Source of the DNA: Syntrophomonadaceae bacterium
GTDB lineage: Bacteria > Bacillota > PH28-bin88
Reading direction: 5' to 3'
DNA: 62,822 nucleotides
Assembly (NCBI GenBank): GCA_018333865.1
Contig: JAGXSE010000041.1
Coordinates: 1 to 62,822, forward strand
A program made the translations under genes and the position numbers. The notes below the pieces were generated by a model that saw nothing but the letters and a program-made list of their open reading frames with translations, made no database searches and was not told the origin of the DNA. This document shows, piece after piece, positions 17,994 through 25,997 of the stretch. Within the stretch, counting starts at the first letter, position 1; every line of letters starts with the position of its first letter.

Positions 17994-18484
17994 GCCAGAC
18001 CCCCCGTTTTAAAGCTTTCGCTTAATGCCTGCTGCTGATTCAAATGCAGCACCTTGTCGAGATTCAACAGTATAATCAGTCTTTCCTGCCATTTGCCTAC
18101 TCCCTTCAGGTAGGAAACATCCACGCCCGAAAACATGTTTGGAGGAGGCTCAATGTTGGCTTCCGGTAAACGTAAGACTTCCGAAACCGCATCAACAGTC
18201 ATGCCTACCGTTACCCCGTTTACCTCCACCACAATAATGCGTGAGTTGGCGGTCGCCTCATCCAACCGCATGCCAAAACGCTTGCGCAGATCGATCACCG
18301 GCACTATTCGTCCCCGCAGGTTAATCACTCCTTCCACAAAATCTGGAGTCCGGGGGACTTCCGTAACAGTCTGCATCCGGATAATTTCATGGACAGAAGA
18401 AATATCAATTCCGTAGGTTTCCCCTGCCAGATGGAACACCACCAATTGCTGTTCAGAATTGCTCTTGTTTTTTACGACTGCCAT
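17990..18484 (-). CDS. cheW: Chemotaxis adaptor CheW
   Basis: 164-residue single CheW domain that couples receptors to CheA. Diagnostic segments are VFHLAGETYGIDISSVHEII, FVEGVINLRGRIVPVIDLR and VGMTVDAVSEVLRL. The ATG at 18484 (after a GTG three codons earlier) is preceded by AAAGGGTGGGG. It is the first gene of the cheW-cheA-cheB group. The 220 bp upstream, shared with divergent thyX, contains AT-rich sequence but no promoter I can assign firmly. Confidence 0.95.
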   Translation of the reverse strand: MAVVKNKSNSEQQLVVFHLAGETYGIDISSVHEIIRMQTVTEVPRTPDFVEGVINLRGRIVPVIDLRKRFGMRLDEATANSRIIVVEVNGVTVGMTVDAVSEVLRLPEANIEPPPNMFSGVDVSYLKGVGKWQERLIILLNLDKVLHLNQQQALSESFKTGGLA

Positions 18485-18704
18485 TTTCCCCACCCTTTCT
18501 GGGTTATTTAAAAATAATTCCTGTCAAATTTATTTCAAGATAAAAGTTCAACATATTTCGCCAAATTCCTTGTAATAAATGGCTATGGAGGAAAAAGAAT
18601 GTCGCCCAGGACTTTGCGCTGGCTCAGGCTTGCTTGACATCCAGGAACAGCCAGAGGTAGAATTGAATGCAGCAATTATTATCAAAAAAGGCAGGGTGTT
18701 TTTT

Positions 18705-19388
18705 ATGGAACCAAGAGTACAGCTGATCCGCTGGACCGAGAATGCAGACAGCCTGGCGCAGGAAGCGGCAGCTATTTGTTATGATGCCGCACCCTCACCC
18801 CAGGCACTCCAGTTTTGCATCAAAAGCGGGCACCACTCGGTTTTAGAACATAATGCCTTTACATTTAAGATTTGGGTTGCCAGGATTATCAGCCAGCAAT
18901 TCACCAGGCACCGGATAGCCTCCTTCTCTCAGCGCTCGCAGAGATATTGTGTTGAGGATGCTTTTGCTTATTATACACCTCCCGAGATCGCAGAAAACCA
19001 GGAAACAAACCTGAAGTGGCTGGCTTTTCAGGCTTCGGTACAGGAACTGTATAATTTTTTTGTCAACGCAGGCATTCCCGCTGAGTCAGCCAGGATGGCT
19101 TTAACAAATTCCACTCAGACAGTTTTTCTGATGACCATGAATGCACGGGAGCTGCGCCACTTTTTCAAACTGCGCCTGTGCCGCAGGGCCCAACGGGAAA
19201 TCAGGCAACTGGCCTGGGAGATGCTTCAATCTCTAAAGCATGTTTCCCCAGGCCTTTTCGGTGACATTGATTACCCATGCAAAATGACAGGCTTTTGCGA
19301 CCAGGGCCGGATGTGCTGCGGAATTAATCCTACATTGGAAGATGTTTTGCAGGCTTATTGGAAAAGCAAGGGCCAGTTTCCTTTATAA
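18705..19388 (+). CDS. thyX: Flavin-dependent thymidylate synthase ThyX
   Basis: 227 residues. Converts dUMP to dTMP using methylene-tetrahydrofolate and FADH2. The ThyX signature RHR-x7-S is present at 68-78 (RHRIASFSQRS). Upstream HHSVLEH is also conserved, and ALTNSTQTVFLMTMNARELRHF and RLCRRAQREIR fit substrate/FAD-binding regions. The open frame extends upstream to 18579, but family length and AGGCAGGG before the ATG at 18705 favour the shorter protein. It stands alone on the plus strand between two leftward operons. Use of ThyX rather than ThyA is typical of many anaerobes. Confidence 0.95.
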   Translation: MEPRVQLIRWTENADSLAQEAAAICYDAAPSPQALQFCIKSGHHSVLEHNAFTFKIWVARIISQQFTRHRIASFSQRSQRYCVEDAFAYYTPPEIAENQETNLKWLAFQASVQELYNFFVNAGIPAESARMALTNSTQTVFLMTMNARELRHFFKLRLCRRAQREIRQLAWEMLQSLKHVSPGLFGDIDYPCKMTGFCDQGRMCCGINPTLEDVLQAYWKSKGQFPL

Positions 19389-19404
19389 GATTTCTTGGTT
19401 TGAA

Positions 19405-20985
19405 CTAATCACTGAATTTTAACCCCTGAACAAAAGTTTGAATACGATCGCCCCGGGCTCCAGCCTTCAGAAAAACTCCAGGATAGACCTTGCCGGCTGA
19501 AATAACGGCTCCTGACGGGATCTCAACCCTTGTTGCCGCTTCCAAGGGACTGCCTAATTCCAACACCCGGACATTTCTTCCGGCAACAATGCTGCCATTG
19601 CGGAATATCCCCGGTCTGCCTTCAATCAGCACATCCTTTGCGGCAGCAATGTCGCAATAATAGGCGCCCTTACCAGTTATTTTCACTGTCCCGCTGGCAA
19701 AAAGCTTGGTATTCTGGGCATAAGACGCAGTAATATTTGCCTGTTCCATATCCTCGTTCAAGTAGCACCCGGAAAATTGCCGGCCTCCGGCCTTCAATTT
19801 TTCAATAATTGTCTGTGCATCATCCAGGGAACCAAAGCGGAGCGGGCCTAGCCCGGTAAATCGGGAAAGCGCCTCCAGACAGTTAGCTCGCAGCTGTTCC
19901 AGCGCTTCCACAGGGAAAGCCTCCTGTTCCAATTTATCCAGCTTTTCAGCCAGGTCGGTCAGCGAATCAGGCAGGTTGGAATATTTTTTCTCCATCAGTA
20001 TTTTTATGATTATCCCTTCCCCATTTTGCTTGACCTGGACTGTACCGGCGAATCCAGGATGATCCTTAAGCTGCCGGGCCGAAGCCATTAACTCTTCAAA
20101 AACGGCAACGGTTTTGCTTAAAAGATCGTGCGCAAGCTTAAACTGGACCCAGGGACCTCCCGCCCGGACAGTACTGCCCAGAATGCTCTGTCCAACCTTG
20201 ATGCTGCCTCCTGCTGAAACAGTGCTGTGGGCAATACTTCCGTGCACATCAAGTTTACCTTTCGCCTCTACCCGCATGCCTTCGGCAATACTTCCCTTGA
20301 TCACCAGATCACCCTTGAACTTGATGTGCCCTATCACCGCGTCAACATTGCCGTTCACAGTATGAGTCGGATATACTGCGAACAGATTATTCTTTTGTTC
20401 AGGCCTGCCGGAGGCTGTTGCTACCACCCGCAGGCCCCCGTCTTCAATCTTCACCCCGGGTCCGGCTATCAGCACCGGATTCTTTGCGGGCGGAGGCAGA
20501 ATATTCTGCCCTAATACGTTCTTCCCCGGTTCACCAGGCTGCGGGGGTACCTTAACGGCCAGCAATTCTCCAGGTTCAACGCTGACAATGCGCCCGTAAT
20601 CAAGATAATCAACCATTTTATCATCGGGTATTTCTTGTGTTTTTATCTGTTTCTCCAGATAAACAGGCTGGATATAGGCATCCTTGCCGGGTTTAGGCGG
20701 GAGCCCTTTTGCAATACAGATTTCTTCCCCTTTGACCTGATGCAGAATTAAAGCATCTACATTTTCCCAATCAATACCAAATACGACACCGGCTTCTTCC
20801 AGGCGGGCAGCGACTGCTTCCCGGGAAAGCAGGGGCGGCTCCATGGGTTTGTCCTTCTCGTCAGCCTGCTCCCCTTTTTCCGCAGCGGAAACCTCTCCGG
20901 CGGGAATCGCCTCCTGTTGTTTTTCTTCCAACAGCCTGATGTAAGCAGCCATCCTATCCCGGGCAATACGGATCTGGAAATCCAT
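19405..20985 (-). CDS. FapA-family protein (DUF342, flagellar assembly protein A domain)
   Basis: 526 residues. The N-terminal third (about 50-180) is a variable domain with VKVPPQPGEPGKNVLG, the DUF342 hallmark. The middle and C-terminus are a right-handed beta-helix built from glycine/valine repeats (GSIAEGMRVEAKGKLDVHGS, STVSAGGSIKVGQSI, DVLIEGRPGIFRNGSIVAG). A helical hairpin interrupts it at about 300-380. The family is linked to flagellar polar targeting/assembly in Vibrio (FapA) and to polymer or surface structures; its mechanism is not settled. AGGAGGGGG precedes the ATG at 20985. A c-di-GMP riboswitch lies in the leader, so expression follows the motile/sessile switch. Confidence 0.85.
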   Translation of the reverse strand: MDFQIRIARDRMAAYIRLLEEKQQEAIPAGEVSAAEKGEQADEKDKPMEPPLLSREAVAARLEEAGVVFGIDWENVDALILHQVKGEEICIAKGLPPKPGKDAYIQPVYLEKQIKTQEIPDDKMVDYLDYGRIVSVEPGELLAVKVPPQPGEPGKNVLGQNILPPPAKNPVLIAGPGVKIEDGGLRVVATASGRPEQKNNLFAVYPTHTVNGNVDAVIGHIKFKGDLVIKGSIAEGMRVEAKGKLDVHGSIAHSTVSAGGSIKVGQSILGSTVRAGGPWVQFKLAHDLLSKTVAVFEELMASARQLKDHPGFAGTVQVKQNGEGIIIKILMEKKYSNLPDSLTDLAEKLDKLEQEAFPVEALEQLRANCLEALSRFTGLGPLRFGSLDDAQTIIEKLKAGGRQFSGCYLNEDMEQANITASYAQNTKLFASGTVKITGKGAYYCDIAAAKDVLIEGRPGIFRNGSIVAGRNVRVLELGSPLEAATRVEIPSGAVISAGKVYPGVFLKAGARGDRIQTFVQGLKFSD

Positions 20986-21082
20986 CAGCAACACCCCCTC
21001 CTAGTGAAGAAAACCTTTTTTAAGACTCCTTAATCATGGATGAATTTTTGAGCATAATTTTTAATGGTGGCATAAAACAATT

Positions 21083-21205
21083 AAGCCTTTTGCACCGACA
21101 ACCGGAGAAAAGGCTTCGCTTAAGCGGCAACCCGGCTGTCATGGCCATATATTGGCTGTAGACCCGCAGCTTTGCGCCCTATCCTTTCGGAGAGTTTGCC
21201 CATTT
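21083..21205 (-). promoter_or_regulatory. Cyclic-di-GMP-I (GEMM) riboswitch with terminator, upstream of the DUF342 gene
   Basis: Read on the minus strand from 21205: GGGCAAAC, the P2 hairpin closed by a GAAA tetraloop (CTCCGAAAGGATAG), GGCGCAAAGCTGCGGGTCTA, then a P3 hairpin and GGCCATGACAGCCGGGTTGC. These are the conserved blocks of the GEMM-I aptamer: GAAA tetraloop, CGCAAAGC, CAGCCGGGTTGCC. Just downstream, AAGCCTTTT (21116-21108 region) and AAAAGGCTT (21083-21091 region) form a 9-bp stem followed by AATTGTTTT, a plausible terminator/expression platform. The start codon of the DUF342 gene is about 100 nt further on. Direction of control (on or off) cannot be read with certainty. Confidence 0.88.
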
Positions 21206-21454
21206 TTAATATTGACTTGGTGCGTCAGGCGACAATAATATGATTTCGGCTACCTGGATTAATTATTCGGCATATTTATACATTTTCCTCTCTAGCCGGG
21301 ACATTTTTTTAAAACAATTCAAGAGACCCCATCCCTTCACTATTTACATGCGGATTACCGGCCACAAGTAATGGACACCCAAATACATTATATTTCCAAC
21401 ATGTTACTTTTTTACATTATTGGAATATAATAATTGTATAAGGCCTCTCTATCC

Positions 21455-21482
21455 AAAAAAAAACCAGCATTCGGGATGCTGG
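21455..21482 (-). terminator. Intrinsic terminator of the Cys-rich protein gene
   Basis: On the minus strand CCAGCAT-CCCGA-ATGCTGG is followed directly by nine T residues. It lies 17 nt beyond the stop codon of the gene at 21499-22131. Confidence 0.93.
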
Positions 21483-21498
21483 TGTAAACCAGAATAAC

Positions 21499-22131
21499 TC
21501 AGTCGATAATTTGCGGCGGGTAGGGAGGCCAGACCGGAACAAAGGGCGGGCACTCTTCGGCAACAACACACTCTTCCGGCTCCGGGCAAAAACCGTAGGC
21601 AGGGATTAAGAGCTGAACATGGGCAAACAGTTTAAACAGGACCAGCTTGCCAATACAGCAGCGCACTATTGTGGTGTCGATCAGGAAACAATCCAGGCAC
21701 TCCAGGAAAACTTCACACTGGGGCTGCAGCCCGCGTTCCCCGGCCCGACCCAAAATTACTGTAAACTCTTCCATGATGGGATCGCTGGTAAAGGTCTTGG
21801 TTCCGACAGCATCGGTGTACTTGAAGGTGTAGCGCCAGAAGAATACTACCCTTACCCTTCTGCCAGGCAGGATCGTACAGGTTGTTTGGAAGTAGGGTGG
21901 TTCTTCTACCACTTCCGCAGAAACGCATTCAACATCAGTGATGGGGCCTACCGCAATGCCGCACAGGTCGGTAACCGGTTCGTTTACCCTGGTCAGCTTG
22001 CACTCCTCATAAACCTTGTCAACCTTGACACAGACGAGTTCCGTTGGCGGCGGACAACCATAGACAGGATCACACGGGCCTGGCAGGATTTCATTTTGCC
22101 TGGTCTTGATTGTTTTTTTGACTTCAGCCAT
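21499..22131 (-). CDS. Cys/Pro-rich protein of unknown function, possibly a spore-coat component
   Basis: 210 residues, no signal peptide or membrane segment, about 18 cysteines. Residues 15-45 are rich in Cys and Pro (GPCDPVYGCPPPTELVCVKV), the middle is beta-rich (RVRVVFFWRYTFKY), CEVFLECLDCFLIDT and IVRCCIGKLV follow, and the tail is CPPFVPVWPPYPP. The style (cytoplasmic, Cys-rich, Pro-rich ends) is like coat or exosporium proteins of clostridia, but I cannot assign a named family. It is a single-gene unit ending in a strong terminator. Upstream GAAAGGAGCATT is the ribosome binding site. A spore role is inference only. Confidence 0.7.
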   Translation of the reverse strand: MAEVKKTIKTRQNEILPGPCDPVYGCPPPTELVCVKVDKVYEECKLTRVNEPVTDLCGIAVGPITDVECVSAEVVEEPPYFQTTCTILPGRRVRVVFFWRYTFKYTDAVGTKTFTSDPIMEEFTVILGRAGERGLQPQCEVFLECLDCFLIDTTIVRCCIGKLVLFKLFAHVQLLIPAYGFCPEPEECVVAEECPPFVPVWPPYPPQIID

Positions 22132-22335
22132 TAGAATTTAATGCTCCTTTCAAAAGTGAACTAGCACTATCCTTTGGGCAATTAATGCCCGGTGCTACCC
22201 ACATCATATGTGGAGCAACTGGGATTGGTGTATTGCCGTTTTTACCTTTTTGTTTTTCCAATAAAAAGTTTTTTCATCCTTTTTTTGCTCAGAGCATACA
22301 ATTTAATTAGGAATTACAGGTCAGGAGGAAGGACA

Positions 22336-24126
22336 ATGAACAGTAATCCAAACCCGTTAGAAACCAAAATAACCAGCAACCATAAAAGAGATACTTTGTT
22401 GCACATTCCTGATCTGGGATGCTGGTTTTTTTCATTGGATCACCAGGAGCGTTTGGCCTGCCGCTACGCCAAAACGGCCGGCGGGGAATGGACCAAAGAA
22501 GAACTGCTGGCAATGGACAAAGCAGACTTCTGGTGGGTTCTTCCGGATCAAAACGGTCAGATGCATGTGGTTTTTAATGACTACGATGGCCTATTATGGC
22601 ACATAAAGAAAAAGCATTCCACATGGAGCAAAACTCCTATTGCAGCTAACACTCCGGCTGGTCAGAGAAAGCCTCTTTTTCTGCATAAATACCGGGGCGG
22701 GCTGGAATTGATAGCGGCCATAATAGGAGAGCATAAATTAACGATAAACCTCAAGCTTTACAGGTTTGTGCAGGAGCAATGGAATGATTTGGGTTACCTG
22801 CCCATCGCTTTGCCCATAAATAGCGATTCCCTTTTAGAACAATGGCAAGCAAGCATCGACAGCAACCACCTGGTCCATTGCCTGTTTCCGGAAATGGTAT
22901 CCGGTACTGCCCGCCTATATTACCAGGAATGCCAGGCTTTAAGGCAAAATAGTGTCAAATCTGTCCTGCTTTGTTCCGACTGGTATTCAGATCTGGGTTC
23001 TTCACTGGTAATTGACCAAAATGACGTAGTGCATATCCTGTGGATTGATGCGAGAACCATGGAGCTGAAGTACAAAAGAAAGCTGCCAGGCGGCTGGCCT
23101 GCCGGGGGATGGCAGCCGGAGCAATGCCTTGCTACCTGGGCCGCGGATAATCTGCCTCCTATTTTAATGGTTCAAGGGGATCTCCTTTTAGCTAGCTGGC
23201 AGCAAGGAAGACAAATCTATGGCTGTCTTTCCCATGATAATGGTGTAACCTGGGGCTCTTCATCCTCATTTCCAGGAACGCAAAACGCCGCTGTCCTTCG
23301 CATTATCTCCGGCGGCGCAAGCGGGGAACCGAAAGGATTTAATGCCTATGCACTGGGCGGCCTGCCGGGAAGTATTTTATCCCCCGCACTTTTTCTTTCG
23401 CCACCGGACTTCTTACTTGCTGGCCCACCTGGGGAGCCGGAGGAAAAAAACCAACCGATCCCGCCTGAAGAGAACCTGTCTTCTGAAGATTGTAGCGGGG
23501 AACAGGCAAAAGATACGCCAGCAGAAAAGAATCGGGAGATTGAACAGGAGGGAGATCTCAGCTTTTTCATCCAGCAGCATAACGATTACTTCCAGCGGCT
23601 GATCAAACAAACTGAAGACTTGCGCCTTGCCAACCAACAAATTGAACAGAAGCTAAGTGAAAAGAACAAAGAGTTGATAGCAGCAAACAACCTGGCAAAG
23701 CAACAGGAAGCCAGAGCCAGGATCCTTGCCCAGCAATCCTACAACCAGGGAGAACAATACAAAACTATGGAATTAAACCTGAAACAGCTTAAACAAGAGT
23801 ACGCCCAAGTAATATCTCAGCTGCAAAAGAATACCAATCAAATTGACAGCTATAAGGAAGAATTAAAGCTCGCAAGGGATGAAACCCGGGTCATGTCGCT
23901 GCAGCTACGAGAGAAAGACGGGGACATCAAACACCTGAAACATTGCCTGCAGGCCAAAGAGGAAGAGGTTATGGCTGTCCAGCGGCAGCTGGCTGATAAG
24001 ACAAAACAGCTGCAGGAAATAGAAAAACGGCTAAAAGAAGCTGAGGGCTTGCTTCAGGAAGCTCAAAGAAAGGTTAACGAGCGAAAACCAGGGCTGTTGG
24101 AAAGAATAACCCGATCCATCCAGTAA
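22336..24126 (+). CDS. Protein with beta-propeller-like N-terminus and long C-terminal coiled coil
   Basis: 596 residues, no signal peptide. The first 350 residues look like a six- or seven-bladed propeller of the sialidase/BNR type: repeated W/DxxxxLH segments and one clear Asp-box (SHDNGVTWGSS). Residues about 370-440 are a Pro/Glu-rich linker. Residues about 445-580 are an almost unbroken coiled coil (LRLANQQIEQKLSEKNKELI ... LQAKEEEVMAVQRQLADKTK) with a basic end. The frame is open further upstream, but the ATG at 22336 has CAGGAGGAAGG at ideal distance. It is divergent from the Cys-rich gene; the shared 200-bp region may co-regulate them. No function is assigned. Confidence 0.8.
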   Translation: MNSNPNPLETKITSNHKRDTLLHIPDLGCWFFSLDHQERLACRYAKTAGGEWTKEELLAMDKADFWWVLPDQNGQMHVVFNDYDGLLWHIKKKHSTWSKTPIAANTPAGQRKPLFLHKYRGGLELIAAIIGEHKLTINLKLYRFVQEQWNDLGYLPIALPINSDSLLEQWQASIDSNHLVHCLFPEMVSGTARLYYQECQALRQNSVKSVLLCSDWYSDLGSSLVIDQNDVVHILWIDARTMELKYKRKLPGGWPAGGWQPEQCLATWAADNLPPILMVQGDLLLASWQQGRQIYGCLSHDNGVTWGSSSSFPGTQNAAVLRIISGGASGEPKGFNAYALGGLPGSILSPALFLSPPDFLLAGPPGEPEEKNQPIPPEENLSSEDCSGEQAKDTPAEKNREIEQEGDLSFFIQQHNDYFQRLIKQTEDLRLANQQIEQKLSEKNKELIAANNLAKQQEARARILAQQSYNQGEQYKTMELNLKQLKQEYAQVISQLQKNTNQIDSYKEELKLARDETRVMSLQLREKDGDIKHLKHCLQAKEEEVMAVQRQLADKTKQLQEIEKRLKEAEGLLQEAQRKVNERKPGLLERITRSIQ

Positions 24127-24146
24127 TAGGTATCTAGCTAGCTTTC

Positions 24147-24188
24147 TATACCCGGCGGAACATTAACCATGATTCCGCCGGTATTTCT
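24147..24188 (+). terminator. Intrinsic terminator after the propeller/coiled-coil gene
   Basis: CCGGCGGAA ... TTCCGCCGG forms a 9-bp GC-rich stem with an AT loop, followed by TATTTCTATTT. It starts about 20 nt after the stop codon at 24126. Confidence 0.75.
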
Positions 24189-24292
24189 ATTTAATGGTTA
24201 TTTGGCACTTGTTTACGGCTTTGCCATTACTGGTACAAGCTGTTATTCTAACTACATAAGTAACAAACAACCCCAAAAAAAGGAGGAGTTGC

Positions 24293-24883
24293 ATGTTGTA
24301 CCGGTTAAAGTTCAGTCTCACCTGCCTGCTGGTTATTGCCGTGCTGGTTTTGTTCGCCAGCAGCCTGCCTGCTTCTGCCAACAGTATTCCTCGCTGGCCG
24401 CAGCCTGAATGGTTCGCCCAATTTAACACCACCCCGGCGCCATCCCCTTCTCCTGTACCGGCGCCTACTCAACCGCCTGCCGCAGGGACAGGAATTGTCC
24501 TGACTGCCCAGGAGGCCAGAATGGTTGAAATGGTTAACCAGGAACGGGCTAACAGAGGTCTACCCCCTTTTAAAGTCAACCTGACCCTGACCAAGTTAGC
24601 CAGGATGAAAAGCCAGGACTTGCTTGACAACAATTATTTTGCCCACTACTCACCTACATATGGTTCTGCCTATGACATGATGCGCAGGGAAGGGATCAGA
24701 TTCCGGTATGCGGCAGAGAACCTGGCCAGACACTCCAGCCTTTCTGGGGCTCATTACAGTTTAATGGCCAGCAGTGGCCACAGGTCTAAAATCCTGGGCA
24801 AGAATTATTCAGAAATCGGGATCGGTATAGTCAGAACACCCCGGGGCGGGGTAATAGTCACGCAAATGTTTGTGGGCTATTAG
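24293..24883 (+). CDS. Secreted CAP/SCP-domain protein (YkwD-like)
   Basis: 196 residues. Signal peptide (MLYRLKFSLTCLLVIAVLVL ... PASA), Pro-rich linker (about 40-65: TTPAPSPSPVPAPTQPPA), then a CAP domain of about 125 residues. Family motifs are MVEMVNQERANRGLPPF, LARMKSQDLLDNNYFAHYSP, YAAENLA, SSGHRSKIL and YSEIGIGI. Histidine/glutamate pocket residues (H in FAHYSP, E in AENLA, H in SGHRSKIL) are retained. Related proteins in Firmicutes are often sporulation- or wall-associated. The ribosome binding site AAAGGAGGAG is near perfect. Confidence 0.9.
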   Translation: MLYRLKFSLTCLLVIAVLVLFASSLPASANSIPRWPQPEWFAQFNTTPAPSPSPVPAPTQPPAAGTGIVLTAQEARMVEMVNQERANRGLPPFKVNLTLTKLARMKSQDLLDNNYFAHYSPTYGSAYDMMRREGIRFRYAAENLARHSSLSGAHYSLMASSGHRSKILGKNYSEIGIGIVRTPRGGVIVTQMFVGY

Positions 24884-24916
24884 CCCCAGAAAATCTGTAA
24901 CCATAAGAAACAGACG

Positions 24917-24941
24917 GAGGGCGGGAAAAGCGCCCTCTTTT
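24917..24941 (+). terminator. Intrinsic terminator after the CAP-domain gene
   Basis: GAGGGCG-GGAAAAG-CGCCCTC followed by TTTTC, 33 nt after the stop codon at 24883. It also separates the convergent sirtuin gene. Confidence 0.85.
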
Positions 24942-24948
24942 CGTATCC

Positions 24949-25692
24949 CTATGCCTTTATTGCTTGCAGGAGGTCTGCAAAAACCAGCCCGGCAGTTTCA
25001 TGCACCACCACTGCTGCCCGGCTATCCCATGGAGTAGGCTCCCGGTTGATAATCACCACCTGGGCAGACAGTTCAGGCAAACCTGCTGCCGGGTAAACCT
25101 GAAGACTGCTGCCGGCAACCAGCAAAAGCCCGCAACCATGCATTGCCTGCAGTGCTGCGGCATATTCTTTACCCATGGCGTCTTCAAACAGCACCACATC
25201 TGGACGGAGGATCCCGCCACAGATTTGGCATAAGGGCGGGTTTATTTTAGCATCGTATTGCTCAAGCAAGCACTCAAAAGGTACATGGCTATGGCAACTC
25301 AGGCAGCGGCAGGTTCGCAAGTGGCCATGGACTTCCCATACCCGGCGGGAACCTGCCTTAAGGTGCAGGCTATCGATATTTTGGGTAATAACGCCCTGGA
25401 TCAGCCCCATATTTTCAAGGGCAACAATAGCCCTGTGAGCCTGATTGGGCTCGGCCTGGCGAAAGGAGGCCCATCTGGCTAAATTATTGTCATAGAAAGC
25501 CCCCGGGTCCCGAAGCATCGCAGAAACACTGGCCGTACGCATAGGATCAAGCTTGTGCCATAATCCCTTATCTGAGCTGCGGTAATCGGGAATGCCACTT
25601 TCGGTACTCACCCCGGCCCCGGTGAAGACCAGGGCTTTTGATGTTATTTTGAGCAAGCCGGCGATTGCATTTATTTTTTCCTGATAGTTCAT
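24949..25692 (-). CDS. NAD-dependent protein deacylase, sirtuin family
   Basis: 247 residues. Removes acyl groups from lysine using NAD. Seen: GAGVSTESGIPDYRS (NAD/Rossmann motif), TQNIDSLHLKAG (usually TQNIDGLH; here Ser replaces Gly), catalytic histidine in VWEVHGHL, zinc-ribbon cysteines CRCLSCH ... CQICGG, LRPDVVLFEDAM, and AGSSLQVYPAAGLPE. Open frame extends to 25947, but that part spans a terminator hairpin. The ATG at 25692, with a G-rich site upstream, gives the normal family length. Confidence 0.92.
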   Translation of the reverse strand: MNYQEKINAIAGLLKITSKALVFTGAGVSTESGIPDYRSSDKGLWHKLDPMRTASVSAMLRDPGAFYDNNLARWASFRQAEPNQAHRAIVALENMGLIQGVITQNIDSLHLKAGSRRVWEVHGHLRTCRCLSCHSHVPFECLLEQYDAKINPPLCQICGGILRPDVVLFEDAMGKEYAAALQAMHGCGLLLVAGSSLQVYPAAGLPELSAQVVIINREPTPWDSRAAVVVHETAGLVFADLLQAIKA

Positions 25693-25866
25693 CCCGTTGC
25701 CCCCCAACACTTTAAAGGCTTTGATTGACCCCCATGCCACCTTTGAAGGCATATATTTTGCCTCTCTTAGCTCCCTTTCGATAATGATTAATTCTGTCTT
25801 TATGCCCTTTATCCCTGCCGGTTTTCTAGGTATGATTAAACAAAGATGAATTAAGCTGGTAGAATC

Positions 25867-25895
25867 AAAAACTCCTCTTTTCAGAGGAGTTTTTG
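25867..25895. terminator. Bidirectional hairpin AACTCCTCT/AGAGGAGTT
   Basis: Perfect 9-bp stem (25870-25878 with 25883-25891) flanked by an A-run on the left and a T-run on the right, so it can end transcripts in either direction. It is about 100 nt beyond the stop of the exporter gene and about 180 nt before the sirtuin start, which isolates the sirtuin gene. Confidence 0.75.
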
Positions 25896-25930
25896 TTGTC
25901 TTTATTAAGAGATTACCCTCCACTTGCCTG

Positions 25931-25967
25931 AAAGGGGCAGACGGCAACAGAAAATGCTGTCCGCCCC
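25931..25967 (-). terminator. Terminator-like stem-loop after the exporter gene
   Basis: On the minus strand GGGGCGGACAGCA pairs with TGCCGTCTGCCCC (13 positions with one mismatch and one G-U), followed by TTTC. It lies 31 nt after the exporter stop codon and just before the bidirectional hairpin. Confidence 0.65.
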
Positions 25968-25997
25968 ACTTAAGTCAAATGGCTTATAGAGAACGAT

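Larger units (their letters stand above)
20986..21498. other. Intergenic region between the DUF342 gene and the Cys-rich protein
   Basis: 513 bp. It holds the riboswitch leader (21083-21205) and the terminator of the gene to the right (21455-21482). Positions 21210-21450 are AT-rich with no coding potential. A plus-strand TTGACT (21212-21217), 18-nt spacer and TAATAT (21236-21241) resembles a housekeeping promoter, but it points towards the 3' end of a leftward gene, so its use is doubtful. Confidence 0.5.

Noticed and set aside
18579-18704. N-terminal extension of ThyX
   Set aside because: Adds 42 residues unlike the family; the ribosome binding site before 18705 gives the normal length.
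21212-21241. Plus-strand promoter TTGACT-N18-TAATAT
   Set aside because: Good match, but it points at the 3' end of a leftward gene with a terminator in between; no transcript needs it.
25693-25947. N-terminal extension of the sirtuin
   Set aside because: The extension runs through a terminator hairpin and has no family similarity.
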